Positions 1 through 8,905 of a stretch of 64,000 nucleotides of DNA are shown here, in pieces. Source of the stretch: Berkiella sp963803015 (GTDB lineage Bacteria > Pseudomonadota > Gammaproteobacteria > Berkiellales > Berkiellaceae); NCBI GenBank assembly GCA_963803015.1, contig CAWDKV010000003.1, forward strand, positions 806,001 through 870,000, given 5' to 3'. The position numbers were made by a program, and so were the translations under genes. The notes beneath the pieces are model-generated. The model ran no database searches and was not told where the DNA came from. It was given only the letters and a program-made list of their open reading frames with translations. Each line of letters begins with the position of its first letter. The first letter of the stretch is position 1.

Positions 1-2872
1 TATGCTCTGTCATCGATTTTTCATTATTAAACCAATGGACGCCTATGGCACGGGTTGGCATTTGTGACTTTTTAATGTCGGCTGGTCGATAGACAGTTCC
101 GATGAGATACGCACCAGGCTCACTGAGATCTTTAAGAGCAGGCAGGGAGAGTGTTATCCCTTCGGTGCCAATTTTACCTGTATAAATAGGCTTGAATGTT
201 TGGCCTGCAACAGCAAGGAAAAGCTCACCAGCAAAAGGGCTTTTAATCATCGCTTTGTCATGATCAATTTTTAATTCTAACACATCAGGTTTATCAGGCG
301 CATCGCTTGAATACAACCAGCCCGCTGAAAAACGTAGACTGGTTGCGACCCCAATTTTTTCATCTAAAATCTCTAAACGATAAAGCCCTGAATCTACGGG
401 TATTTCAAGTAAGAAAGGCTCTTTAGCAGACAAGTTTACTTTTCCATTGCTTACCACTTTGTCTCGCGTCACTATTTCATATTGCCACTCATTACCTGAA
501 CGAAACCAAATATAATCGTGTTGTTCTGCATATAAGGTATAGGATAAACCTTCTTTTGTTTGGAGTTCGCCTTTTTGGTTTAAGGCGATGATATCAAATG
601 CTGCTTTTGTATTGCTGGCAGTAGCGCGTTCTTTAAATCTTGGTTTGATTCCGATAGCAAAAGGTTGGTGCCAATATTCCGTGATTTGTTTTGCACGTTG
701 CCCTCTGCCACCCACCTCAAAGACAGTGACTGTGGTATCCAGTTGCAAAAGGTGAGAGGTTTGAGGCGCCACATCCACTTGCGCATCAATTGTAGCTTGA
801 CCTTTATTGTCAGTAGTTTCTCCTTTATGGTTAAATCGTAAAGGATCCCAATTCTCTTCTTCAAGTCCGAACTGATACCCTTGCCATTGTGGAAAGGGCT
901 GTTCAGCTATATTTAGTAGAGATTCTGCTTCCACTTTTAAGTCCGTCCCTGGTGGGCCAAAATAATACTGAGCGGTAATTTGAATAGGATTATTTTGATG
1001 AGGCAGGATGCTCAATACATTTGCGAGGGCTTTCACTTCAATACGCGGTGGTACAAAATCATTGACCTCAAAACTGGTATGTCCTATTTCATTGTTACGG
1101 GGATCTAAATAAATTGCAGCAGACCATAAACCAGTGGGAGCGGCATTGTTTATAGGATAATCCAGCTGATAAGCACCATCACCCGCATCTTTTAAGACAC
1201 TGGTTTGAGCAAGTACACCATCTGGACGATACACCATTATTGTAAGCGGAACTTGGCTCTGAGCATTACCATTGACTTGGCGTAATAAACTCAATAAGTG
1301 GACTGTCTCACCAGGGCGGTATATTCCTCGTTCTGGAAAAACATAAGCTGCAACCGGGCCGTTGATTGGCCTGCCTGTTGCTCCTCTATCACTTAAATCA
1401 AAAGCTTCATTGCGAAGGTTTAATACGGTAAATTGTTTACCATTTAAGGATGCGGTCAAAAAGGCCGGGATGTTGCCGCCTATGCCGTTAGCCGTGGATG
1501 CTGCGAAATGGACTAAACCAGTCGTGTCTGTTTTTGCAGTTGCGAGCACACGGTTATTTTTAGCAATCAAAGAGACTTGTACCCCTTCCATCATCATTGC
1601 TGTATTTAAGTTACGCGCAATGATATGGAGACCATCTGGTCCATTATAGGTGCTTAGTCCTATATCGCTGACAATGAGGGCTTGCGAGGAGAATTCATTT
1701 GAGTCATAGCTTTCATCTGAGATTCTCGCTTCTATAACATAAACACCTGGCTGGAGATTTTTCCCTAGCATTTTGTCTATTGGTAAACCAGAGATCCCCG
1801 TTTTGTTTAATTCACTTTCACTGTGATAAGTGCCTTGCCAAATAAGCTCACCATGCTCTTCTTTTAAAGAGTCGATTTCCCAGCGTCCTATTTGATTACT
1901 AAACCAATTAGCTTGCACACTTTGAATATTACGTTCTGGTATGTGAATGATTTTTACTTTAACTTTGGGGACATTAACCGCTATAAAGGGTACCACTTGT
2001 TGCCCAAAACTGGAGAGAATATACCCGCGCTCCCGAAAATGAATTGAGGGTTTGCGATGCGGAATAAATAAATTAAGTGTTTGTTCTTGTGCAAGCTTAG
2101 CCTCATGCTCACCGGGAAAGCCTTGATTGAATGTCAATTGATAATTTTCGCCAAATTGCAATCCCTCTAAGCAGAGTTTGTTACCACGCGCAATAACACC
2201 TAAATCATTTACTTTTGGATGAAGGCTGATAGCGTTTTCATAATGAAAGTCACGTTTTTGGAGTAAAGGATGCGTCCAAGAAATACAAGCGGTTCCCGTA
2301 TCTGTTTGCTGTGGAATATCCAGAAAATATGGGGCGAATTCTGTGGGGTAAGTTTGTAGCAATGTTTGTAGACGATCTCTGACTGTTTGATCTTGAATCA
2401 AGTCAAGCTGTTTGATCACGGATTTATCTAGGTCGCTTTGCGCGGCTTCTTCGGCTTTTATTCGCGCAGCTCTATATTCTGAGGCATAGTCTTCTTCAGT
2501 AGACTCGAAGTTTTGCATTTGTTGCAGGGTTTTGCATAAAAATAACCAAGCCTGAAAATCTTGGCTGTCATCAGCAATGATTCGCATAAAGCTTGATCTG
2601 GCATCAAACCACTCACGGTTATCAAAAGCCTGTTTCGCATTTACTTTGTGTTCTAATTGTTGCAATTTAGAAGAAGTGGAAGATTTGTATTGTAGTATTT
2701 CTTGATAAAGCTCATCTGCACTATCAGAACGCGTGTCTGAAGGCGATTCGGTATCTGATTCGGCATGCTGCTTTTGTGGAAGGGGTGCTTTATGGGAAGA
2801 GGTATAATGTTTAATCGTAAAAACAGAAACAATAATCAGTAATAATATACCGATAGCTACTTTTGCGCGCAT
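1..2872 (-). CDS. Alpha-2-macroglobulin family protein (YfhM-like), 5' part, cut by the window edge
   Basis: An open frame runs leftwards from an ATG at 2872 to the window edge, about 957 codons without a stop. It begins with a short basic N-terminus and one hydrophobic segment (MRAKVAIGILLLIIVSVF), an uncleaved anchor or lipid-free signal, followed by a Ser/Asp-rich linker. The rest is beta-strand-rich, with phrases typical of MG domains of bacterial alpha-2-macroglobulins (for example GQQVVPFIAVNVPKVKVKII and, further on, macroglobulin-like TRAIGVHWF). In other bacteria such proteins sit in the periplasm and are thought to trap proteases, often beside a penicillin-binding protein PbpC. The thioester region and any pbpC would lie beyond the left edge. 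Family assignment is from recognition of the fold pattern; no alignment was possible. Confidence 0.8.
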   Translation of the reverse strand, partial: MRAKVAIGILLLIIVSVFTIKHYTSSHKAPLPQKQHAESDTESPSDTRSDSADELYQEILQYKSSTSSKLQQLEHKVNAKQAFDNREWFDARSSFMRIIADDSQDFQAWLFLCKTLQQMQNFESTEEDYASEYRAARIKAEEAAQSDLDKSVIKQLDLIQDQTVRDRLQTLLQTYPTEFAPYFLDIPQQTDTGTACISWTHPLLQKRDFHYENAISLHPKVNDLGVIARGNKLCLEGLQFGENYQLTFNQGFPGEHEAKLAQEQTLNLFIPHRKPSIHFRERGYILSSFGQQVVPFIAVNVPKVKVKIIHIPERNIQSVQANWFSNQIGRWEIDSLKEEHGELIWQGTYHSESELNKTGISGLPIDKMLGKNLQPGVYVIEARISDESYDSNEFSSQALIVSDIGLSTYNGPDGLHIIARNLNTAMMMEGVQVSLIAKNNRVLATAKTDTTGLVHFAASTANGIGGNIPAFLTASLNGKQFTVLNLRNEAFDLSDRGATGRPINGPVAAYVFPERGIYRPGETVHLLSLLRQVNGNAQSQVPLTIMVYRPDGVLAQTSVLKDAGDGAYQLDYPINNAAPTGLWSAAIYLDPRNNEIGHTSFEVNDFVPPRIEVKALANVLSILPHQNNPIQITAQYYFGPPGTDLKVEAESLLNIAEQPFPQWQGYQFGLEEENWDPLRFNHKGETTDNKGQATIDAQVDVAPQTSHLLQLDTTVTVFEVGGRGQRAKQITEYWHQPFAIGIKPRFKERATASNTKAAFDIIALNQKGELQTKEGLSYTLYAEQHDYIWFRSGNEWQYEIVTRDKVVSNGKVNLSAKEPFLLEIPVDSGLYRLEILDEKIGVATSLRFSAGWLYSSDAPDKPDVLELKIDHDKAMIKSPFAGELFLAVAGQTFKPIYTGKIGTEGITLSLPALKDLSEPGAYLIGTVYRPADIKKSQMPTRAIGVHWFNNEKSMTEH

Positions 2873-3050
2873 AGGTTGTTCTTCTGTGATGGGAATATGG
2901 CAGTGTTTTTACCATATAGCCTATAAAAAACAAAGCATCTTTATTATGGTTTATAAAATATAAAAATGTTGTTTAACAAACTTTGCTCTAATGTAAAGGG
3001 TGAGATTACACTAATAGATGATCTTGTTATGATATTTTTTTGCCTATATA

Positions 3051-4526
3051 TCAAAGGCACACTGCGTCACGCCAACCGCCACCTAAAGCTTGGAAAAGGG
3101 CTGCCGTGTCGGCATAGCGATCTGCTGTTGTTTGAATTTGTTCAAGCTGCGATTGATAATATTCTTGATGGGCATCAAGCAAGGCAACGTAACTGACGCC
3201 GCCAGCCTGGTAGCGTTTTGCCGTAATGTTATAGGTTTGGTGCGCTTGTTCTGTGGCTAATGCCCTTGCTTGTAATGTCTTGGCATCATAAGCTAAGGCT
3301 TGCAACGTATCAGCAACATTTTGGATCCCTTGTAAAACAGTTTCCTGGTAGGCGGCTTTAGCTTGATCTAGCGCTGCTATCGCTGAGCGCCTTTTGGCGC
3401 GCAGTGCGCCGCCATGAAAGAGCGGTTGCGTTAACGCAGGGCCTATATTCCACGCACTTGTCTTTGGACCAAATAATTTCCCAATTGAGGTGGCTTCTGT
3501 AGCTAAATTGCCGGTTATGGTAATTTTAGGAAATAAATTCGCGGTGGCAACACCGACATTAGCAGAAGCTTGATGGAGTAAAGCCTCTGCAGCACGAATG
3601 TCTGGGCGTTGGCGTACCAATAATGAGGGTAGGCTTACCGGAAGCTCTTGAGGCAGCTCTAAATCAGTTAGACGAATTTGAGGAATATCGATTTCACTAG
3701 GTGCTTTTCCAAGATAAACAGCAATTTGATGTTTGATTTGTTCCAATTGTTTTTCTAATGGGGCAAGATTTGCTTTGGTTTGTGCTAATTGGCTGCTTTG
3801 GCTTAATACATCAAGTAAAGCTACTCCTCCAGAGTGAAAGCGACGCTGTGTAATGGCGAGTTGATTTTCTTGTAGCGCTGCGATTTTCTGCGTTGCACTA
3901 ATTTGTTCAGATAAGGATGCACTTCGAATAGCGGCTGTTACTACATTTGCGGCCAATGTAATTTGACTTGCCATTAATTCAAAACGCTGATAATCAACCT
4001 CAGCTCGCAAACCTTCAAGCTCACGACGATTTGCGCCAAATAAATCTAAAGTGTAAGAGACGCTTGTGCCGATGTTGTATAAAGTAAAAGGAGAGGGATT
4101 AGGAAAAGCAGAAATACCAAATGATTGAAAGTTGATTTGTTCACGAGTCGCAGACACGTTGCCATCTATAGTAGGAAATTGTGTTTCTCCTATTTGCACA
4201 TTCACTTCTTCTTGTGCTTGTCGCAGTTTGGCTTTAGCACTGAGTAAAGTTGGGCTATTAGCCAGTGCTTGTTGAACTAACTCATCTAATGCTTTGCAAT
4301 GAAAAGCTTGCCACCATTGTACTGGAATGGTTTGACCTTCTATAAAATGTTGAGCTTGACCTCCGGGCACTTTTGCTGCAACTGTTTCTTGGGCGAGCGG
4401 TTTTGACGTAAAACGTGGGATGTTTGGTCCTTTTATGGGATGAAAATCTGGACCAACGGTACAGCCTGCTAAACCAGCGAGTACAGCTAAATGTGTCCAC
4501 AATAATTTTCTTTGAATGAGCATCAT
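3051..4526 (-). CDS. Outer-membrane efflux lipoprotein, NodT/OprM (TolC-like) family
   Basis: This is the outer-membrane channel of a tripartite exporter, about 491 residues, close to the usual 460-500. A lipoprotein signal (LAVLAGLAGC) gives an acylated cysteine near residue 22, followed by TVGPDFHP, the standard start of NodT-family proteins. Two long alpha-helical, Ala/Gln-rich halves with the internal repeat of the family follow, including RQRPDIRAAEALL and RYQAGGVSYVALLDA. The frame is open further upstream, but those residues lack a signal. The ATG pair at 4526/4523 puts the lipobox in place and starts 17 bases after the permease stop. It is the last gene of the operon running from 7562. 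Confidence 0.9.
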   Translation of the reverse strand: MMLIQRKLLWTHLAVLAGLAGCTVGPDFHPIKGPNIPRFTSKPLAQETVAAKVPGGQAQHFIEGQTIPVQWWQAFHCKALDELVQQALANSPTLLSAKAKLRQAQEEVNVQIGETQFPTIDGNVSATREQINFQSFGISAFPNPSPFTLYNIGTSVSYTLDLFGANRRELEGLRAEVDYQRFELMASQITLAANVVTAAIRSASLSEQISATQKIAALQENQLAITQRRFHSGGVALLDVLSQSSQLAQTKANLAPLEKQLEQIKHQIAVYLGKAPSEIDIPQIRLTDLELPQELPVSLPSLLVRQRPDIRAAEALLHQASANVGVATANLFPKITITGNLATEATSIGKLFGPKTSAWNIGPALTQPLFHGGALRAKRRSAIAALDQAKAAYQETVLQGIQNVADTLQALAYDAKTLQARALATEQAHQTYNITAKRYQAGGVSYVALLDAHQEYYQSQLEQIQTTADRYADTAALFQALGGGWRDAVCL

Positions 4527-4543
4527 AACACGCTGATAATCCT

Positions 4544-5677
4544 TTAATCTAAAGTCTTGCGATAGAACTTGAGTGCAATCATCATGACAATAATTGTAAA
4601 TAGGAATAATGGCCACATATGGGGCCAAAGTTCTACCCAACTATTACCTTTGAGTAAAATGCCCCGCGTTAACCTATTAAAATAGGTCATAGGTAAAAAA
4701 TTACCGATTGTTTGTGCCCAATTGGGCATTCCTGCAAAGGGAAACATGAACCCGGATAACAGTATGCTGGGTAAAAAGTAGAAGAAGGTTAATTGTACCG
4801 CTTGCAGTTGATTTTGTGCTAAAGATGAAAATGTGATCCCCACAGTAAGATTGGCTGCAATAAAAAGTAATGAACCAAGATATATGGCGAGTATACTGCC
4901 CATAAAGGGCAAATTAAAAACAAAATATGCAGCAAGCAAAATGATGGTAACTTGTACTAAGCCAATAAAAATATAAGGAATAATTTTGCCTGTCATCACT
5001 TCAAGCGGTTTGGCAGGGGTGGCTAATAAATTTTCCATTGTGCCGCGTTCTCGCTCGCGCGTCATGGCGAGCCCAGTCATCATTACCATCGTCATGGTTA
5101 AAATAACCCCAAGTAAACCCGGAATAATGTTATATTCGGTTAGCCCTTCTGGGTTGTAAAGACGCTGCACCTGGATGTCAAAGGGCGGCTCTTTCTCTGC
5201 CAGGTTTGATAGTGAACCAGTTAAATCTTTGTATCCCACATATTTAGCCATCGATGTCAGGGCGGCAATGGCATTACCTGTTGCGGAGGGATCGGTTGCA
5301 TCGGCTTGAACTAAGACGATGGGTTTTTCTCCGCGCACCAGGTTTCTGGAAAAATTAGCCGGGATATTCAAGACAAATTGTATTTGTCCTTTTGCCAAGG
5401 CAGTTTGGCCTTGCTCTTCGGTTGAAAACTTCTTGGTAAAATTAAAATAACTTGTTGCTTTCATACTGGCAATTAAACTGCGCGAAAATACACTGTCATC
5501 GGCACTGATGACTGCTGTAGGTAAATGTTTGGGATCAGTGTTAATAGCAAAACCAAACAATGTTAATTGAATAATAGGTATGCCAATAATCATGGCAGAT
5601 GTAATACGATCGCGCCGTAATTGTAAAAACTCTTTTAATACGATGCTCCACCATCTGGTAAAGGAAAACGATTTCAT
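4544..5677 (-). CDS. ABC-2 type transporter permease (YbhR/YhhJ-like)
   Basis: A 377-residue membrane subunit of an ABC exporter. One N-terminal membrane segment (about 25-45) is followed by a large periplasmic domain to about residue 175 and then five or so hydrophobic segments, the ABC2_membrane_3 layout. The phrase MTRERERGTMENLLATP between segments is diagnostic for this family (cytoplasmic coupling helix). Its start ATG at 5677 overlaps the ATPase stop by four bases, so the two are translationally coupled. A single permease is present, whereas E. coli ybhFSR has two; this one presumably works as a homodimer. Substrate unknown, probably hydrophobic drugs or envelope compounds. Confidence 0.9.
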   Translation of the reverse strand: MKSFSFTRWWSIVLKEFLQLRRDRITSAMIIGIPIIQLTLFGFAINTDPKHLPTAVISADDSVFSRSLIASMKATSYFNFTKKFSTEEQGQTALAKGQIQFVLNIPANFSRNLVRGEKPIVLVQADATDPSATGNAIAALTSMAKYVGYKDLTGSLSNLAEKEPPFDIQVQRLYNPEGLTEYNIIPGLLGVILTMTMVMMTGLAMTRERERGTMENLLATPAKPLEVMTGKIIPYIFIGLVQVTIILLAAYFVFNLPFMGSILAIYLGSLLFIAANLTVGITFSSLAQNQLQAVQLTFFYFLPSILLSGFMFPFAGMPNWAQTIGNFLPMTYFNRLTRGILLKGNSWVELWPHMWPLFLFTIIVMMIALKFYRKTLD

Positions 5678-6621
5678 GCATCTATTCCATAATTATCAGC
5701 GACATTGCTCATTAAATGGATAAAGACATCTTCTAATCCAGTGTCGATTTTAAGCGTGCGTAAAGAAGTTCCTTTTGTTACTTGGTTGACGCTGTTTTCT
5801 AAAGCAGTTGCGTCTTTTCCTGTCACATGCAAAGCGTGACCAAAAACAACTGTTTGCTCTACACCAGGCATGCCTTTGAGCTGTTCACTCAAGTGACTGA
5901 GATCAGAGCCTATAATTGACCAAGTGGTTAATCCTTGACTCGCAATCACTTCCTCTGCACTACCTTTGACAAGCAAGTTACCATAGGCAAGATAAGCCAG
6001 TTTATGGCAACGTTCCGCTTCATCCATGTAATGGGTGCTTACTAATATCGAGATCCCTTTTGCAGCTAATGCATGAATTGTTTCCCAAAAATCGCGTCTG
6101 GCTTTGGGATCGACACCAGCAGTAGGCTCATCTAACAGCAAGAGTGAAGGCTCATGTAGCATGCAAGCCGCTAAAGCGAGTCGCTGCTTCCATCCCCCAG
6201 ATAACGCCCCAGCTAGTTGAGAGGCGCGTGCGGTTAAACCGAGATCATCAATGGCTTTATCAACCACTTGACGCCGGTTGGGCATTTCGTAGATCCGCGC
6301 TACAAAATCTAAATTTTCACGAATAGATAAATCGTCCCAATAGGAGAATCGTTGGGTCATATAGCCGACATGACATTTGATTTGGTCGCTCTGCGTTAAA
6401 ATATCATATCCAAGACACGTCCCGCTGCCTGTATCTGGTGTTAACAAGCCACACAACATGCGTATGGAAGTGGTTTTGCCGCTGCCATTAGGACCGAGAA
6501 ATCCATAAATTTCTCCTTTTTTAACTTGCAGAGAAAAATTAATGACCACATGCTTGTTGCCAAAAGATTTATTTAGATTTTGCACATCAATAGCCAAATC
6601 AGTTTGGGTGCTTTCGTTCAT
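5674..6621 (-). CDS. ABC transporter ATP-binding protein (YbhF-type, single nucleotide-binding domain)
   Basis: A 315-residue cytoplasmic ATPase that energises the exporter. Walker A is GPNGSGKT at 43-50, the Q-loop lies near 90, the signature LSGGWKQ at 140-146, Walker B LLLLDEP at 160-166 and the switch histidine at 197. The last 90 residues form the C-terminal extension typical of ABC-2 drug-exporter ATPases. YbhF of E. coli carries two such domains in one chain; here there is only one. It overlaps both neighbours by four bases (ATGA), upstream the HlyD-like subunit and downstream the permease. Confidence 0.93.
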   Translation of the reverse strand: MNESTQTDLAIDVQNLNKSFGNKHVVINFSLQVKKGEIYGFLGPNGSGKTTSIRMLCGLLTPDTGSGTCLGYDILTQSDQIKCHVGYMTQRFSYWDDLSIRENLDFVARIYEMPNRRQVVDKAIDDLGLTARASQLAGALSGGWKQRLALAACMLHEPSLLLLDEPTAGVDPKARRDFWETIHALAAKGISILVSTHYMDEAERCHKLAYLAYGNLLVKGSAEEVIASQGLTTWSIIGSDLSHLSEQLKGMPGVEQTVVFGHALHVTGKDATALENSVNQVTKGTSLRTLKIDTGLEDVFIHLMSNVADNYGIDA

Positions 6622-7562
6622 TGCACAGTAACTTTTATAGGCTGTCCGGGATGGAGTAGAGGAGCATTTTCAAGCGCTGGATGCGCTTCAATCATGAAAA
6701 CTAGCTTAGAGCGTGTTTCATTACTGTAAATAACAGGAGGGGTATACTCTGCTTGTGTTGAAATGTAAGTAATCTTGGCCTGGATATCAGATGGCATACC
6801 ATCCACATGTATTTTTACCGCTTGATTCAATTTCAACTTACTTAAGCGCATTTCAGGGACAAAGAATCGAACTTTAATATTTTGTGGCGGTAACATTTGG
6901 ACTACAGGGCTGCCAGCAGGCACCCATTCCCCTTCTCGATAAATTGTGTCAAACACTAGTCCATGTTGGGTTGCAAAAATGGATTTTTGATTTAACCGCC
7001 AATCCGCCTGAGCGAGCGCTGCCTCAGCTGCTGCCACTTGCGCCGTTTGCGCTTGAATCTGATCTTCTCTGCCTGGAAGTTTCGCTGAAGCTAATTGGCT
7101 TCTCATTTCGTTTATTTTGGCGAGATCAGAGTCATGCAGATAGCGACTATCATCGAGCTGCCCTTTGGCTATTCCTTTTGCAGCAAACTGTTCTTCATCA
7201 CGTTTAAGTTGAAGAGCTGATTTTTTTTCGTTGGCGATGGCTTCCATAATCTGAGCTCTGATGACGTCTAATTCAGGTGGACGTTTACCTGTTTTGAGAT
7301 CGTTCAGCTGCGCGACAGCAGATTTTAAGAGTTGATTAGCTTGATGTTGTGCGGCTAATTCATCTTCCGATTCTAAGGCAAATAGCGGTGTTTTTTCGGT
7401 AATTTCTTGGCCACGGCGCACCATGAGACTATCGAGCCGGCCGGCAATGGAGGTGGCGACATAAACAAATTCGCCTTCAACATAGCCTTGGAAGGTTTGT
7501 GATTGCTTATCAGAACAGCCATTTAAGACTATGCCAAAGAGAATAATGAGCCCTAAACGCAT
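6618..7562 (-). CDS. HlyD/YhiI-family membrane fusion lipoprotein of an ABC exporter
   Basis: First gene of the four-gene export operon, 314 residues. The N-terminus MRLGLIILFGIVLNGCSD is a lipoprotein signal with cysteine 16. A biotinyl-lipoyl half-motif (YVEGEFVYVATSIAGRLDSL) is followed by a long Ala/Gln/Glu-rich coiled-coil hairpin (about 75-185), the second lipoyl half near 195-215 and beta-barrel sequence to the end. This periplasmic adaptor bridges the inner-membrane ABC transporter and the TolC-like channel. The start at 7562 directly follows a 250-base gap that should hold the operon promoter; a Shine-Dalgarno match upstream of the ATG is weak. Confidence 0.9.
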   Translation of the reverse strand: MRLGLIILFGIVLNGCSDKQSQTFQGYVEGEFVYVATSIAGRLDSLMVRRGQEITEKTPLFALESEDELAAQHQANQLLKSAVAQLNDLKTGKRPPELDVIRAQIMEAIANEKKSALQLKRDEEQFAAKGIAKGQLDDSRYLHDSDLAKINEMRSQLASAKLPGREDQIQAQTAQVAAAEAALAQADWRLNQKSIFATQHGLVFDTIYREGEWVPAGSPVVQMLPPQNIKVRFFVPEMRLSKLKLNQAVKIHVDGMPSDIQAKITYISTQAEYTPPVIYSNETRSKLVFMIEAHPALENAPLLHPGQPIKVTVQ

Positions 7563-7738
7563 TCCATTTTAATCCCAATGAATCATATTAATGCCAGTTA
7601 ATAAAGCTTCATTTAGTCTAGTTGAAAATTGGCAAGCAAAACGTAAAGTAAGCAACGAATAGCGTTATGATAAGCACTTGTTTTTCATACAGTCGATTGT
7701 AAATAGGGTAATTAATATTTTTATGCTAGGGGAAATGG

Positions 7739-7797
7739 AAGTAACATTATCTAAGTGTCATCGGTAGAATTACACCATCTTATCGATAATGTTACTT
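7739..7797. repeat. Perfect 13-bp inverted repeat between two genes
   Basis: AAGTAACATTATC at 7739-7751 and its exact reverse complement at 7785-7797, separated by 33 bases. It lies just after the stop of the hydrolase gene (minus strand) and about 180 bases upstream of the exporter operon. There is no run of T on either side, so a classic terminator is unlikely. A regulator site or the edge of a lost element are alternatives. Confidence 0.55.
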
Positions 7798-7813
7798 GTT
7801 TCAATAGCAATTC

Positions 7814-8665
7814 TTATGCCATTTTTTGTATTTTTCCAGACCCTTGTTTTTCAATAAAAGAAATGATGTCTTCGTTGATCTGATTTTTGTGCGTGGTTGG
7901 TAAACCATGTGGGGCGCCCGGATAAATTTTGAGTGTTGATCCTTTAACTAAATTTGCAACACGTTTGGCGGCCCCATCAATTGGCACGATTTGATCATCA
8001 TCTCCATGAATAATAAGAGTGGGGATATCAAACTTTTTGAGATCGTCTGTAAATTCACTTTCAGAAAAAGCTTTAATACAATCGAATTCCCCTTTAAGAC
8101 CACCTTGCATGCCCAGTAACCAAAATGTATCTCGCACACCTTGTGTCACTTTTGAATTTTCGCGATTAGCACCATAGAAAGGAGCTGATAAGTCTTTATA
8201 AAATTGAGAACGATCTTTAGCGACACCTTCACGGATCCCATCAAATACGGATAAAGGCAATCCTCCTGGATTAGCTGTTGTTTTTAACATCCCTGGTGGA
8301 ACAGAACTTATTAAAACAGCACTAGCAACACGTTTGGTCCCGTGGCGTCCTATATATCGTGTGATTTCCCCTCCACCAGTAGAATGACCAACCAGAACGA
8401 CATTTTTTAGATCCAGTGCGTCGATGAGTTGCGCCAGATCATCGGCGTATGTATCCATATCATTACCGTCCCAAGGCTGATCTGAGCGGCCATGTCCACG
8501 TCTGTCGTGGGCAATAGTGCGATAGCCTTTTGAGGTCAAAAACATCATCTGATCTTCCCAAGCATCACTGCTAAGCGGCCAGCCATGACTAAAAACGATT
8601 GGCTGTCCTTTTCCCCAGTCTTTGTAAAAAATTGAAACACCTTGCTTTGTTTTGAAGTAAGTCAT
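7814..8665 (-). CDS. Alpha/beta hydrolase, non-haem chloroperoxidase / arylesterase group
   Basis: A 283-residue serine hydrolase of the cofactor-free haloperoxidase/esterase family, usual length about 275. The triad is visible: nucleophile Ser95 in GHSTGG, Asp224 in HGDDDQIVP and His253 in YPGAPHGLP. The oxyanion HGW motif is at 27-29 and HDRRGHGRSD at 53-62. These enzymes hydrolyse small esters and can peroxidise halides in vitro; the natural substrate is not predictable. The frame is open 20 codons further upstream, but the ATG at 8665 is preceded by GGAG at eight bases and begins exactly where the family begins. No signal peptide, so cytoplasmic. It stands alone. Confidence 0.9.
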   Translation of the reverse strand: MTYFKTKQGVSIFYKDWGKGQPIVFSHGWPLSSDAWEDQMMFLTSKGYRTIAHDRRGHGRSDQPWDGNDMDTYADDLAQLIDALDLKNVVLVGHSTGGGEITRYIGRHGTKRVASAVLISSVPPGMLKTTANPGGLPLSVFDGIREGVAKDRSQFYKDLSAPFYGANRENSKVTQGVRDTFWLLGMQGGLKGEFDCIKAFSESEFTDDLKKFDIPTLIIHGDDDQIVPIDGAAKRVANLVKGSTLKIYPGAPHGLPTTHKNQINEDIISFIEKQGSGKIQKMA

Positions 8666-8905
8666 TTTTTTTCTCCAAGCTATGTATAAACTAGCAATGT
8701 ATTCAGTGATGTTCAGAAAAATCATTAATACATCATACTAGCCCATTATTCTAAAAAAGAATGACTTCGACAAAAAAATGATAATTTAGCTTATTTATAC
8801 CAGTAATATTGATAAATTTTTCCAGCTGGATTTAAAAAATATGATAGTGTGCTCACCGAGCATCGATAATTACCATGTGCTAAGTATAGAGATATCACAA
8901 CTTTA

